Source: Haliotis asinina (lineage: Eukaryota; Mollusca; Gastropoda; Lepetellida; Haliotidae). From it: a DNA stretch of 64,000 bases. Made by a program: the position numbers and the translations under genes. The notes under the pieces are model-generated. The model did no database searches and was not told the DNA's origin. It was given only the letters and a program-made list of their open reading frames with translations. Location: positions 26,521,554 to 26,585,553 of the forward strand of contig NC_090282.1 of assembly GCF_037392515.1 (NCBI RefSeq). The letters run 5' to 3'. Below, piece after piece: positions 43,961 through 59,300 of the stretch. Within the stretch, counting starts at the first letter, position 1. The number at the start of each line of letters is the position of its first letter.

Positions 43961-45890
43961 ACATCACGAACTGCGCCGTTTTTCTTCGTGTTATCTAAAA
44001 AATACTGTTTCTGAATTAGTGATTTTGCAAAAAAATATTTTGTGTTTTGTTAAGTTTTTATAGACAAAAGACATGTTTGTTGGCGTTTCTTTTGGACGCT
44101 AGTTTATGTAAACACTTGTGTATTTTATGTTTTTATGTCTTCGTGGTGATGTAATTGATATAAGTAGAAACGAATGTGAGATTCTATATATCACCAAAAA
44201 ACACTCTTCGTTAGTTTTCAATGAAAAATGTACATCTCTCAACACTGTATTACCCTTAGATTTGCAGTGCAGCGATGTCATAGCACTGTGACGTGAAGTT
44301 CTTGACGTCATAGCATTGCCAGAGCATTATACAGAATCTACTGTCAAAACTCCCAAGAGATATCATGTGATATCACATAATCGATATCTCCAGGTGATAA
44401 AAAAACAAAGTGTTTCACTTCAGTAGGGGTTATTATGAAAGAGTTAAACAGTGTAAACAGAACCGATCAGCTAAAAGGGTTGGCTTTTTGTTAAAATTAT
44501 TTGTTTCTACAATGAACCACATCCACACACTGCCAAACTGGACAATACATATGGTTCGATGGAGATCTAACCTGTCTTGCTGCCACTGGCCTAGGTTCGG
44601 TGTTATCCTCCAGTTATGGTTAGTCCATTTATAACCCCAGGCTAAAAACATCGGTTTGAACTTTGACTTCAGTTGATTATATAACACCAAAAAAAATAAA
44701 TTAATATTTCTCTGGACATGCCAAAATAATATAACTGATATGATAAAATTCATATCAATGAACGACAATTTAGCTTAGATTTATTATACATTCTCGTTTT
44801 GCAACTTTAATGTGTTTCGTCTTCATTCAAAGTCCCAGCGCGTATTAATAGAAGCACATTCCTTGAATAAAAGCGTAGGTCGTTATGCTTAGACGAACAC
44901 GAATGCCCTATATTTTCCTTTCCAAGGCAGTTGTGCAACTGAACGTCCTGTGTTAGGTTCGATGCAAATTTCACTTTTGTGAGCCGTAGGTTCCAGTTCC
45001 ACAGCCTACCCTGGTAGACTGAGGAACAGGTAGTGTACGCTGTGCAACAAAGAAGGGCTATATGTTGGCTTTATTCTGCCGTCGTATAGAGAAGACATGG
45101 TAGCTTGTTCAGTCTCGTTCGTGTCAATCCCGTGAACTTTTATATCAAGCCTCCAAACATTGTCCTACCTGTCGGGCTGTATGCCGCGGCACGCAATCTT
45201 ATGTCATGTGACCTACACCAGGCGTCCCTTGTATTCATATACCTGGGTTCCACTGGATGAAAGTAATATATCAGTGGGGTTTGTTTAGACTGTATGTTTG
45301 CATTCGGATAGCTCAGAGCGCAACGTCATGTCAACCTACATTCACACAAGAAGGATCTACTTGTCCATATCTGATTGGGATCTCTGAACAGGATTTCAGC
45401 CAGGTAAGAGGCGGAATTCGCCACATCGGAAATTAACGCATTTTACACTGTTGTCTTGTGGAATTATTAATACTCTTTATCTGTTAATATCTAGGCTGAG
45501 ATTGATCTTCAGCAATCCATGCGTGCTTTAGAAGCGATTTACGGATCGGCGGTCAGGTTCTCCGAAATGGATGATGCATGTTATCGCATCCCAGATCGAT
45601 GCTCATGATGTTAAACACAAGTTTGACTTGTCCAGACCCAATAATATTCGGACTGATGCCAAATCGACTAAGTACCGATTTAAACAATCAACAAAATGTC
45701 ACCGTCTCACCCCACAGACGTGCCTCTGTTTATGCCATCAAAACTTCCTTCAATATTGTTTTCTTTTTTCTTGAAGATGCACCCAGGGAGAAGTAATTAC
45801 CAAATCAGTTATCTTCTTTGAATACTCAGATTACAAATAATCCACAGTTGCATGGTTGATCGTGTCTTCTACTATTCCATACATTGCATT
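43961..45890. other. No gene recognised
   Basis: A palindromic ATATCATGTGATATCACATAATCGATAT run lies near 44360. A weak reverse-orientation trace of the SINE-like repeat (GATCGATGCTCATGATGTTAA) lies near 45595. Nothing coding is supported. Confidence 0.3.
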
Positions 45891-45898
45891 ATCATTTA

Positions 45899-46015
45899 GG
45901 AGGATGGGTGGCTTAGTTCTTCACGCCGAAAATCGGGGTTCCATTCCCCACGTGGGTACAATGTGTGAAGCTGGTGTCTCTCGCCGCAATATTGCTTCAA
46001 TATTGACAAAATCGT
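45899..46015 (+). mobile_element. tRNA-derived SINE-like repeat, copy
   Basis: GGATGGGTGGCTTAG, CACGCCGAAAATCGGGGTTCC and CCACGTGGGTACAATG match the element at 49487 and 61766. The GGTTCCATTCC box corresponds to a polymerase III B box. The 3' part carries GCCGCAATATTGCTTCAATATTG. Confidence 0.55.
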
Positions 46016-47200
46016 CCTCATTCACTCATATGCAAAGAGTAGTGCTGATGATATCAACCACAAGCTTGTCTGATCCAGACATTATAGTTGGACTGCTGAC
46101 GGGGACACGTTACCCACAAAGCAATGTCAAAACAACAACCAATAATCAGCGTTGTAGCTGCGCCAAGTCATGACTACTAGTACTTAATTTATCATGAGCT
46201 ATAATATATCTACACAGTTAAAAACACATTTACCGTGTCAACAGTCAAACCCTGGCCTTGACGAGCAGTACAGGTAGAATGAGAGCAGTTACGTGTTAGT
46301 TATGTTCTCTGCACACATTCAACATTGCAGTTACGACTGTCGAATACCGTCGACTACAGTAACTGACATTTCTATGTATAACTTCATATAGTTTGACAGG
46401 TCCAGGGCGGGATAGGGAGTACTTGGTACTTTTGAGCGTCTGTAGGTTAATGTGTGTGAACAGTGTACTGTTATAATTCAATTTCATCACACACAGATAG
46501 GAAAGTAGGTCAAAACCATTTACCTCATCGCCGTTATGAATAATTGTACAATGTCATGCATCCAGTATTATACGTGCAAAGCGTATTTTCCTAATACAGC
46601 AGATTTCCCATCCAAATCACACAGGCTGATACAGACTTCTCCTTACAATATCAATTTTCGAACCTATTTGTACCTCTTATACCCATCACCAAAACCCTTT
46701 TCCTAGAATGTGCGCACTATTAATATTACGTAAGGATGTCAAAGATTTTATAGTCAGACAGTGACAACAATCAAAATAGTTCCACCCAATACCCAAATCT
46801 TGAACACTGGAGTAACTATGGGTATGTAAAGTACTAATTGACTGTGTTTCTACTGGACTTTCGAGAAAGGCCGATGATCCGCCACCTCGAGTGCCCTTAT
46901 CAAAGGGAAGCTACTCCAACTCTAGTCTACGAAGGCGTCTTTCAATAATTTTCTTGATTAAAAAATTAGACGAAGCTAAGACTTTCTTGTTACAAGATAT
47001 TACGTAAAACTACAATTGAGCACATATGATTTACAGAAGCATGTTAATTTCATAACAACCATCAAACCGAAACAATAATAGAATTTTTTTTAGTTGTTAA
47101 ATTGTCATTGCTGAATTGGTCATAGGTCTGTTATTCAATACAGTCAGTTGGTCGGCGGACCTAAGAATTTCGAGCGACAACTGAAGATTGGAAAAAAGGT

Positions 47201-47320
47201 ATGGCATCCACTAACGGATCTGACGGAACCGAGAGCGCCTTTGTGAACGCCGGCGTCGGCACTGTAGACCTCGTTGTCATCATAGTATATTTGTTTGTCT
47301 GTCTTGCAGTTGGCATATGG
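47201..47320 (+). CDS. SGLT exon 1 (start codon, TM1)
   Basis: ATG at 47201 opens 40 codons ([20 protein letters not shown], then [10 protein letters not shown]...) ending at a GTAAGT donor in phase 0. The length of the extracellular N terminus is normal for the family. AAGGTATGG is a fair start context. Confidence 0.85.
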
Positions 47321-50300
47321 GTAAGTATTTGCATTGTTTGATAACAAGTATTTTGCTTTCTACAACCTACAGACTCTGTCAGGAATTGGCCTTTTAGCGT
47401 CTCATGCCTGCTTTAAGATGGCGACAAACGGAATATGAAGGCCAAGATCCCATTGCATCCCATTGCATCCCATTGCCTTGATCGATGCTCATGATCTCAA
47501 ACACTGGACTGTCCAGATCAGGCTCTCATTGTCAGATTGCTGTCCTGTTACTTAACGGGTTGTGGATAGTTGCACTGTACCCCATGCTTGTCTACCTGTT
47601 GAGCATGTGGGTCAGACTTGACCCTATTCATGTATATGAACATGAATTCTGGGTCATAATGACCGTGAGAGGCGACTAAAAGCGGCAATGCGTGGTCAAA
47701 CTCTCTCAAGTGGGTGTCCGAGTATCATCATGCGTCAACTAATGTCTTGTCTCTTCCTCACCCAACTGACCCGTGAAGGTAGAATAGGCCTTCAGCAACC
47801 GATGCTTGCCATAAAAGGCGACTATGCTTGTCGTAAGAGGCGACTAACAGGATCGGGTGGTCAGGATTGCTGTCTTGGTTGATACATGAATAGATCGATG
47901 TTCATGCTGCTGATCATTGGATTTTCTGTTCCAAACTCGATTATTTACAGAGCGCCGCTACATAGCTGGAATATTGCTGAGTGCGGCGTAAAACTGAACT
48001 CACTCACTCGGTCCAAACTCAATTATTTACAACGGTACGATATTTGGAAAGTGAGTGACAGCAATGCAAATCAGTGAAATTACACATTATGTTTAACTGT
48101 CCGCGAAAGGATTGTTTGGCTGGTTTCTTGATTAACGCCTGACTGAGCACTATTGCAGAACTGTAGTACAAGTAAAATGGTTGAAATGGGTGGTGGAGTT
48201 TGCCAGTAGATAGTGTATCAGCCGTGAAGAAGCTGGTCATATTTTCATCGATATTCAGATTTGGTAACCGGTGGAACTGAAGATAGGGCGTGTACTTAGA
48301 TGGAATGTAATGATGCTCATAATATGCACATCGACATTATTATTGTTAATATTTCACTCTGAGAATGTGATTTTCGTCTTCAATATTATGTTTGTCACAC
48401 ATTCTCAGTAGCATAAAAAGTCAATCTAAATCATTAGAACTTATTTATCAACTGAAAACTGTGTTAACGACACTTATTCCCTTATATTTACAGCGGTCAA
48501 CCACTATTCGCGAATAAACGAAGTTGTAATAGTGAATACACGTAGAAGGAAAATGGTGAAAATTTCTGGTCCATTTTTGTTGCTAAAAACACTTTACCTG
48601 AGCTCAGTGACTGCACTGCAGACTGTTGGCTTTAAAACAATAGCAAGAAGATTGTATAGCTGATATTTCATTTGTTAGCTGTCCTCACTTTCAGGCGACA
48701 TGGCGGACACAGCGTGGAAGCGTCAGTGGTTATTTTCTGGCTGGGCGGGACATGCTTTGGTTTGCGGTGAGTACCAGTCCCAGATCTTGTCTGTGTCAGA
48801 TAGAAAACCCCGCGAACAGGACACGTCAATGTCGTCACATTGCTTATCTTCTTTGTGTGATTTGGTCATACTTTGAGTTGAGGGTTAAGCGCACAAGTTT
48901 AATTTGATTCGGCGAAGCAAAAGCCGGCTCACATTTCAAAACTGGAACGTCGTTTTCTTTCAAATGCCTAATAGTATCTAACTGAAGCTAAAATGGGTAA
49001 CGCGGTTGTGATTGCACCTCAATTGTTGCACCTAGCACGTATCACAGAGATTACTTACCGAGACAGCTGCGTGTGTTCTAATACTGACTATGTGAAAACA
49101 AAACAGTTGAAGAATCTGAAGGCGGGAGAGGTAACAGTCATGACAAAAACTGCAAAGTGAGGGTAATAAGTACAGCACTTTTATTAGGGTTAAAAACATC
49201 TTCATCGAGATCATGCAGTTACACTTTCGGCTTCGGTCAACAGTCAGGTGACAGCGATAATGTTTGGCGGGTCTCAGTGCACGAACTGTTAAAAAACATA
49301 CGGGTACATTTTTAAAGCGCCATTAACCTATTTTGAAATGCACATACTGTTGAACATCTGAGGTCGCAAGCTGAACATGGCCAGGGTGTAGCCAGCTTGT
49401 CAAACGTCAGTGATGCTGTTACTGCTAGCAAAATAAATCTTTGAATTAGATTTAAAATGTGACAAGACAATTCTTCATGTCACATTGGGGCGGTGGATGG
49501 ACATAGTGGTTAAAGCGTTCGCTCGTCACGCCGAAGACCCGGGTTCGATTCCACACACGGGTACTAAACTCAAGTACTTCATATCACATACTTGAAAACG
49601 TTTAATGTTATAAGTGTGATACACAAAGCCAAAGTACTGTAGTTAGTGTGGTGAGTGATTATGGATTTACCCCGTTTTTAGTAATATTCCAGCAATATCA
49701 CGGCGGGGGACACTAGAAACAAACTTCATATATTATAGTTAGAATACTGTACTCATGTATGCTGTTTTGATGCATCAAAATAACTGAGATCTTCTTTGAA
49801 ACTTACGCATTCATTCCTACATTATGTCTATTCATAGGGCTTGGCTGTGTGAAGGCAAATGGTGTTTCAAAAGATCCTTATAGTAACATAACACTGTTGA
49901 GTCAGAAAGCGACGTGACAATGTATTATAGCGGCGCGCCTTTCCATGCACGTCTCGTCGACCTTGACCTAACATACGTGAGGTTGTTATATCAGGTCATC
50001 TGAAGAGATTGCTGGGTAACTGAAAGGGAGCACGCCTCTCGGTGTTATACCATCATCCAGTCCGGTGGTATATTGAAGTTTCGTGGTTGGTAGTTGGTAC
50101 ACATAGGTTAATGTCTTGCGGCATGAACATAAGGCGTGTTCTGTAATTTATCGGTCTTCTACGTCAGGGTTAATTGAAGACCATAACTCCTACACATGTA
50201 CATCAATTTGGAACAATGAGTGATTACTCCGCGTATCTCACGGTCGCCGATATTTGTGTGTCATGGGATTACAAGACGTGACGTTGTTTCGAATAAACTG

Positions 50301-53300
50301 AATCAGTTATGCTGGTATACCCATGTGACAATGTTGACCTATCATCGCGAGGTTACGGTATGTTATGTATGGTTCTGTCATGTTGATCCAGGTCAAATGG
50401 ATAAGGATTGATATACTTCAACTTATCCTATCACATGAATTACCAGTCGACAGAAAATCTAAACCTTTCTTTGGAACTTGTTTAAACGAAACAAGAAAGA
50501 TTATTCGATAGTGTGGTGATTCGTATGAACATCACAGATCCGGTTCGTGATCAAAGAATGCAGTGTTACAGCAACTGTGTCAACCAAGCAATCGGCAGCA
50601 AAGGAACTCAGTGAAGTCGGCCACTAATCCTATAGGTTACGCACAAACTTCTATAGTAACGACACATTATTTTTAAAGAATTAACTAAGATATCAACAGC
50701 TGTTACATGTACATGTGTTCATAATCTGGCCGTAAAGTAAATATATAAAACATGAATACCTCCTCATTTTCAAAGTACAGGAAGCTAGACTGATCAACTC
50801 CAGTTCTGGAGAACATGTCAGCTGCTTGAAATACATGTGATCATATCCAGTTCAAGTCATCAGTCACGAAAATAGCCCTAAAACTATACTCAGCAATTAT
50901 TTTAGTTAGTAACACCTGGACTAAACAGAAACACGTCTCGCCGTTTGTGCTTAAGATTGATAACATTTATGATGTCTGACTACCCTCCAAAATGAAGTTC
51001 ACAGAATGGAGAACATTGGAACTGAGGTGTTCAGTAACGATTGTGTCCACCTCTAGCGTCTCATGCAGCCACACAACGTCTCCTCATGGATCTCAGAACG
51101 TTAGTAAACACTGCCCGAGGAAGACGTCGCCATTGCTCAACAAGGACACGTTGAAGATCTTGCAACGTGTGTGATGGATTGACTTGTTGACGAACATGTC
51201 GACTCAGCTCGTCCCAGATATGTTCGATTGGATTGAGGTCGGGACTACGCGATGGCCAATCCAGGACTTGAACACCGGCATTTCTGCAGTATGTGGCCAA
51301 GTGTTGTCTTGCTGGAACGTTAGTCCGGGGACGTGTCTCTGCATGAACGGAAGCAGAACAGGTTGCAAAATCTGATCCCTGTACTGGACAGCAGTTAAGT
51401 TCCCTTGAACAACAACAACAACAGGAGAACGCCTGTGTGCGCAAAAAGATCCCCAAAGCATGACCACCAAATCGGTCACCTTCACGGACGCAGGCTTGAG
51501 CATGACGTTCAACCTCGACTGCTGTACACATGGGCCCTGCAAATCTCAAGCTGAATCGAGATTCGTCACTGAAGACAATCGAATTCCACTGCCTGAGTAA
51601 ACTCTATGTGTCTTGTGGCCCACGCAAGTCAGTTACGGCGATGAAAAAGCGTTAAGATTGGTCCGTTATGGGGTCTCCGGGGGCGATGTCCGGCGGGACG
51701 CAAGCGATTTCTGACAATTTGTGGGGTTATCCTTCCACCAAACATCTCCCTACTTAAGGGTCACATGCAACCAAAATATCAAACATAATTAAAACACATT
51801 TATCACTTATTCATGACATACAATATACATTGCTGCTTTTAAAAAAACAAATAAACAAAATTATACGCGTACAATCGCGATTCAAAAGTGCAATATTTTG
51901 TACTTGGGCTTACTTCCCCCGAAACGAAGCCCTCGGGAGACCGAACCCAGTCATAGCTGGTGGATATGCACTCAAGTGTAACGACGGCTTCCGATTGGCT
52001 GTTTCATTTGCTGATATGCTAACGGTTCATTGTGTGTACAGAAAGATGATCTGTTTGATGGGCATTTTAGAAGTATAGCCAGTCACAAGAAAGTAAGATT
52101 CTGTATGGATAACAGCTTCTTTTTGTGTACTTGATGCGTCGTTTCAGTATAGATTCATATACTGTTGTCAAACAAAGCCGTTATCCATGAAGAATGTAGA
52201 GATGTTGGGTTTGGAAAATACGTGTTCTCCGAATTTGCGCTCAATCCAATCAAAAATCATTTCAGTAGAGATGATAAACTACTGGAATCTGTCATGCGTC
52301 CAAGTACAAAGCAGGACTTGAAACTGACAAGAGTTTGCACCAGTTTCCGTCAGATCCAGTCATCCGAAAAAAATGAATGTAGTATGTTTGCAACCCACAG
52401 ACATAAAAACATGACATGTGTATCACACGTGCCTAATTACATAATGTGGCAGACACGGGACTCGGGTGCACGAGTCATAAATCAACTTATTTTGTTTATG
52501 TCGTATAGTCTGATAGGTGTTAAGTTCAAATTGCACGTGGTCAATGATCGAAGCTGTGTATTGCATGTTGTCTTTAGCAGGCAGACATATAGGTGTGAAT
52601 AAACCAGACACTGAGCTTTCTCTGTGACAGAGACTGCTTACCACAATCAACAAGTTGTTTTACGTAACGAGTAGATTATTTACTTGTTTGTGTACACAAC
52701 CAAGATTAGACTACTGCTCACAACCTCAGACGCTGGGCATGCATACTGTTTCAAGCTCCGCGAACCTATTCACTGCGCATGCGTCATGGGCGCAGCGCAG
52801 CACATCTGTTGGAACCAGTTTTCCCCCCAGCGCTGGGGGGAATTTAGTGAAACGTTTGAACTCCGATTTCGCGGGCTTTTTTTTCATCGCGTTTTTTTCA
52901 ACTTTATAGGTTGAATTGGCATTTTTTATGATTTGTTTCGGTAAATACATACCGAAAGGTACAAGAATCTGCAAAGTTGTGTTTTACGTTGCATGTGACC
53001 TTTAATCGTATTGCTAGAGCTTCCCTGAGTGACGTCACACGTGACCCTGGCCTCGGGCGACCTGCAACTGTTCCCGTTTGATGCATTCTCATCCTGAGAT
53101 TAAAAATGTCTTTGGCAGTTAAAGGCTCTTGCAACACCATCCCCAGACTGACCAGCATGGAGCCTCCCAATAGCATGTTGACGTCCATTTGTAAGACGAG
53201 ACATTTCCAAAAAGTCATCAAAATGAAATATTCAATTTGTTTTTCCAATTCAACTTAGTTTATTCACTTTAGGCAAACATGCACCGCTTGACCTCGTGAT

Positions 53301-56300
53301 TTTGTGTTTGCACGTGCATTCACAGCTTTTCATTTTTCTAGGCTATAAAGTCAATGAATGCACGTGTCTTTACAGTTTCATGAAAGTAAAGGATTCACAA
53401 TGTTTACTTTTACTAGAGATACTGTTTGAAATATTCCACTGAACAGAAAGAAATAAGTCATACATTTACCAGTATCAAGTTTTCATGGTTGCTCAATATA
53501 AATTACTGGATGGATGTACGTTTTAGAAACACAAAATCACCCGATGACAGCCTGTCAGAGGATTCAGTCTGCAATGAAGGTTAGGAAATAAAGGTGTTTG
53601 TTAAAATACGGGTTCTGATTTGGTGTAGAGTAATCTGTAATAAAAAGAAAGTCCAACAACTCGCTGTCTAGATTACACATGTTGTGTTGATTGGATAACT
53701 CACTGAAAGAATTTGGGTTCGAATCAATGGTGGGTGTGTTTTGTTTCCTTTTTTTATTATTTATTTATTTATTTATTATTATTATTTTATTTTATTTTAT
53801 TTTATTTATTTATTTTTTTTTTTTTTTTTTTTGGGGGGGTAATTATTTTATTGATAAAGATTAATCCATAAATTATGTTTAATATAACTCAATAGATACA
53901 TATATACACACATACACAATTAATTCAAGAACCATAACTCTTTGTTCCCGTCGTTTAATACGCTGTATTCAAACAAGTGTTTTCCGTATCTCCCCTCATT
54001 TGTCGTTCATGTCGATCGTCTTACATGTTTTCGAATAATGTTTGGTTAACGTGACTTGGTTTAAGGGTAACGCTGCAAAACAGGCCATGGAAATCTTAAC
54101 GGTCAATATTTGTTATATAGCTTCGACTCACGTTAGTGCTCTGTATTTTTCAAAATATATTGTTCAAATACAGGGAACAGAACATGATATGCGAGATACA
54201 CAATATATATGGGAATGTGCATGGAGTTTAGTGTTTCTTCATTATTCATAATGTTTAAACTGTCTCTATACATTTCTGTCACCGGGGTCACCCGACGATG
54301 TCAAATGACTCAGCAAACAGGTGTACTGTGAGATGTTCGGTAAAGTACTAACACGCGGCTAAAGGATGGAGCTTCCCAAAACACGTGCGATGTTCGCATC
54401 GACAATTGTCAAGGTGCAATCGAATTCGAATACTCAGTCAAACTGGCATTAGAATGTTAATCAAACTCGAAAGATTAATCAAACTCAAATGCCCGGTATA
54501 GACTCACATATGGATAACATATTTTATTTCGTGAGTGCGACGTATCGATGCAGGAATAACAGCGGTTCAAGAATCTATATCGAATCGTTGCGGTGACGAA
54601 ATAAAAGAAGTTGTGATATAGTCTACGCTCTACTTAGAAGGTACCGAATGCTCAATCGGAAGACTTGCACGATTCATAATTGTTGCAGGCGGGTAGATCC
54701 AGGGCTGAATGAGTAAGTGAATGTGAACTGTCACGTATCAATTGTATGCTTCTGTTTTATGTAGGGGTTAGACACGAAGTGATGCAGCTGTTTACTGCAA
54801 TGAAACAAAGACGAAAATGGTGCTGACAAACTTACATTGAAATATCCTCATTTCGAACCCGCGCCATGGAGTAACGGTTGATTAAAAATTATCGACTAAA
54901 TAACGTATTTTGCTACATGATCGGATGGTGGCCACATGAATACTAGCCAACACGTGGTTGCATGTACAGCAACGTGCAGTAGACATGAGCAAAGAACTGT
55001 GACTATATATCCCAGTCCACCTAGCTGTGAATGGGTACCTCGTTAGGATGGGCAAGCCGTAATAACTTGGTGCGCCTAGTGATTGCAAGAATTGTATGCC
55101 CCCAGGGAGTTCGGACTGAAAAAACTACTTGTCGTTGAGATTGTCATCCAATGATCGAGGGGAAAATACCTGCGCCTGGAGCATGTACTTTTTGCATGGA
55201 TATGTGCGCTATATAAATATCCTATGATCAAAATGATATTTTAACAGAGTATCAATAGATTCTTGAGATGAGATATATAACCTGTATTATACATTTGTCG
55301 GTCTGTCAGCCTGTCTCTCTGTTGTTTCACTGTTATTCTCGGTATAATTCACTAAACAGATGTTGTTCCAGTTTCGCTATGATTTAATATTTTGCATTGG
55401 TAAATTCGGCATTTCCCGGAAGAGGAAACGGAATCTAATGCAAAAGGAATTTAGCAATCAATAATCTATAAGGCTTGGCAAGGCATTTTAAGAAGGTTGT
55501 TGACAGTTTTGAGACTTCGATAATGAGAAATCAACTCGGAAATACTGTATTAGCTAACTGGTTGAAACTGGAATCGTCCGAAATTCCCAAAGAGCTGCTT
55601 TCTACAGTCATTATAATACGAGATCAAATGCCATTTCCAACGTTTCGTCCTTCCTTTTTAACTTAGTGTTTATCCGGACCACTTTGTTTCCAGATTGGAG
55701 CATCTCTGTTTTCCAGCAACATTGGCAGCGGCAGCTTCATCGGCCTCGCAGGAACAGGAGCGGCATCGGGAATTGCCGTCGCAAGTTATGAACTCAATGT
55801 AAGTGGATCAACCATCCTCGAACATTGTCTGCAGATTCGTTTTAATGTCCTACTTCATTGTTTCTGCAAAAAACATGACTCTGACCGATATATATATCGG
55901 ACAAAATTATCATGTATTTAATTTTGTAAGTTCATTTTTCTGAATTAACTTCATTTTGTTGTGTGTCTGTTTTTGGAAAAGTGAAATATTTTTTTTCTCT
56001 TGAAGAAATGGCCGAGTTTGGAAGTGTACACAAATTTAACAAAACATTTTTTTATTGATTTTCGCATACATGAAGTGAAGTGAAATGAAGTTCATTTTGG
56101 GTTCCTTTAGAGAATGCGATGAGAAAGGCGATTCCAGAAGGGTGTGGAGGGGTGCGCAAGTGACACGTGGGAACGAATGAAAATGAAGTGTGCACCCCAA
56201 TTTTTCAAAAGTCTGTATGAGAACACAAAGAAGTACTTTTTACTGACAATATTTGTGACGGTTTTTCCAGGGCTTGTTCTGCCTGCTGCTGTTGGCCTGG

Positions 56301-59300
56301 CTGTTTGTCCCTGTGTATATAGCCAGCGGGGTATGTATGTGTATCTATGGATGGCACCTGTGTGCTAACCCGTCACACGTGCTGGGTTATGCCTGCAAAG
56401 TAATAGATTGCCATTAGACGGCTTTTGTGTCACAGAGGGCTTACTTAACTTGTGCATAGTTGCCTGCCTATGACCGGAAAGATTCTAATCCGTGGCTAAG
56501 TAAAAATGTTTCTTGGCGTGTTGGAAGATCGATACATCGTAGTTTTGGTTTTGTTGCATCTTACATTCAAACTGATGCCCTGCAGTTTCGCTCTAACGCC
56601 TCGTTGTTTGAAAGTGAAAGACAAATGTATACTGAACAGCAAAAGAAACCCAAGTCTTTTGCTGTTTAGTATGCTTTACAAAATATGATTCATGATCATA
56701 AGTGAGCGTTGATCATTAATTCTCATGGTTACTTTTAATTGTATACACAAACGCAAATATATTGGTCTTATATTGAACTTAATTAAGGGATGAAAATTCA
56801 AATTCTATGTTCTTTCTTCTAAGCTGAACTACTGACCATGACAATTCTACATCTTTTTTATTGTTATAGTATTATTTAATGTACATGTTGTAGCTCGTAT
56901 TAGTGAGAGATAAACAAACATGTGGTCTGCCTGCTGTGCATCTCTGGTTTAGATGGCGTAGACGCGGTTACTGACAGAACTGAGACACACAGATTATTAT
57001 TCAGTAAATAGCCACTGGTCCAAACATCAGAATATTTTACTTACCTAACAGACCCGTGAAGGTTCCGGGGTAGAATAGGCCTTCAGCAACCCATGCTTGC
57101 CATAAAAGGTGACTCAGCTTGTCGTAAGAGGCGACTAACGGGATCGGGTGGTCAGGCTCGCTGACTTGGTTGACGCATGTCATCGGTTCCCAATTGCGCA
57201 GATCGATGCTCATGTTGTTGATCACTTGATTGTCTGGTCCAGACTCGATTATTTACAGACCGCCGCCATATAGCTGTAATATTGCTGAGTGCGGCGTAAA
57301 ACTAAACTCACTCACTCACTCACTTACCTAACATTATATGAAATTAGGCATAAATTATTTATAACTTTCATTTTTGTTGAAGGCATTAAATTAACGAAAA
57401 TGCGTTGTGATTGAAGATGTTTCAAATATTTATTTAGGAATGTATTCCTTATATCTAAGTAGTCTTTACAATAAAGGAAAACTGAAGAGACAGCAGTCCG
57501 TGGCCATATACCTTATACCTGCAAAGGTGTTCGATAATTATTGAATAAAATGCAGAGCTAATACCTGACCTAGGCTTCAGCTACCAGTGGAATCACCCAT
57601 AAACACATCCGTGTCGTCAGTCACTCATGTCTTTTACAGGTTTACACCTTACCGGAGTATTTGATGCGGCGCTTTGGAGGTCAAAGGTTACAGGTTTACA
57701 TGGCGGTGTTGTCTCTCATCATCTATGTGTTTACAAAAATATCAGTAAGTGTTCAAACAATAGTCATCGAGTCTGAATTGTACCAATCATAACACATCAG
57801 CTGAGAATTAAACAGGTCTGACGGTGTCTGAAAATGAAAACGGATACGAATAATCGTGTTGGTTTATGAATTGGTGGTCAGTAATATTGCTTACATGTTG
57901 GCGCATGTTAGTCAAACAACCGTACACTGCAGGGTCAATACCTGTGCAGTCTTGCATTTGTGTTTGATTTTTATATATGTAGAAGGTGTCATCCGTGACC
58001 GGGTCATCTAAAGTGCAGAAAATCTGTTCGACGAGTTACGTCCCTCAGTTGTAGCAGTAGTTAGTTACGTTTTACGCCGCACTCAACAATATTCCAGCTG
58101 TATTGCGGCAGTCTGTAAATAATCGAGTCTGGACCACACAATCCAGTGTTCAATAGCATGTTGTTGATTTACGCAACTGGGATACGATGACATGTGTCAA
58201 CCAAGTCAGCAATCCTGACCACCCGATCCCGTTTGTCGCCTCTTAGTACAAGCACGGATTAATGACGTCGTCTGTTACATGAGTTCAGAAAATTGTAATG
58301 CACATACTGAAGATATGATATTTATACCCTAGTGTGCCTCACATATGCAATCTATTATGCTAGGATATAGTCGTCTGTTTTGACCAGAACTTTCCTTTAT
58401 ATTCATGATGTGTTTATTTATGTTCATGTGTATCTGTAGGATAACATGCCTGCTTTATAAATGCTGTCCTTTATCTACAGGCAGACATGTATGCTGGTGC
58501 TATTTTCATACAACAAGCCGTCAGGTGGAACATCTACCTCGGTATCCTCGTTCTCCTCGCCATCACCGCCATCAACACCGTCTCCGGTAAACATCCACTT
58601 ACATTGTTATAGCTTGTACTAATACCAGTAACTCTGGGCATGCGGACACTACAGGTATCAAAATTACTAAATGCAACAGAAGCATCGAAAGTAGTCCACC
58701 TTGCATGACCCCCTTATCTTAACTTTCCATCTGTTACTTAACGACAAAAGTGTATCGCACTCAAACAGCGGCTTTACAGAAATCTTATGATCAGATAACG
58801 TTCACGGTAGTGCACAAATGATCTGATAACACTTACGGTAGCGCGCAAATGATCAGATAACACTTACGGTACTGCGCAAATGATTATCTTGGGTTAATGA
58901 CCACGATTCTTACACACCACTTAGCGAAGTGGGCCATAGTTAAGTACACATAAAGTCGTCGATTTTGATCATGAAAAACCATACTCATTTTACATAGGTA
59001 TATCAGTGTATATACTCAGTCAATTACTACCTAGTTAAAGAATATTACTATTACAGATTAAGTGTTTCAATTGTTCATCTCTTCTGTATATACGTTAACA
59101 TAATGAAGGGAGAAGGCGGTAATAGATTTGTCGTTTAGGTCTATTTTAAATATGTTTAATAAAAATAACATTACGTATTTCAGGTGGTCTGAAGGCCGTT
59201 ATCTACACAGACACCCTACAAACTATCATCATGGTCGCTGGGGCGTTTATACTCATGGGCATAAGTAAGTGTGTTTCTGGCATTGAGCAACGATGATGTG

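Noticed and set aside
49541..49552. Possible tRNA gene (B box GGGTTCGATTCC)
   Set aside because: No acceptor stem or anticodon arm can be drawn, and the same sequence recurs at 45899 and 61766, so it is a tRNA-derived repeat.
52165..52602. 145-codon frame inside the TTAA-type element as a transposase
   Set aside because: No DDE-type motif pattern or zinc-binding cysteines; probably chance.
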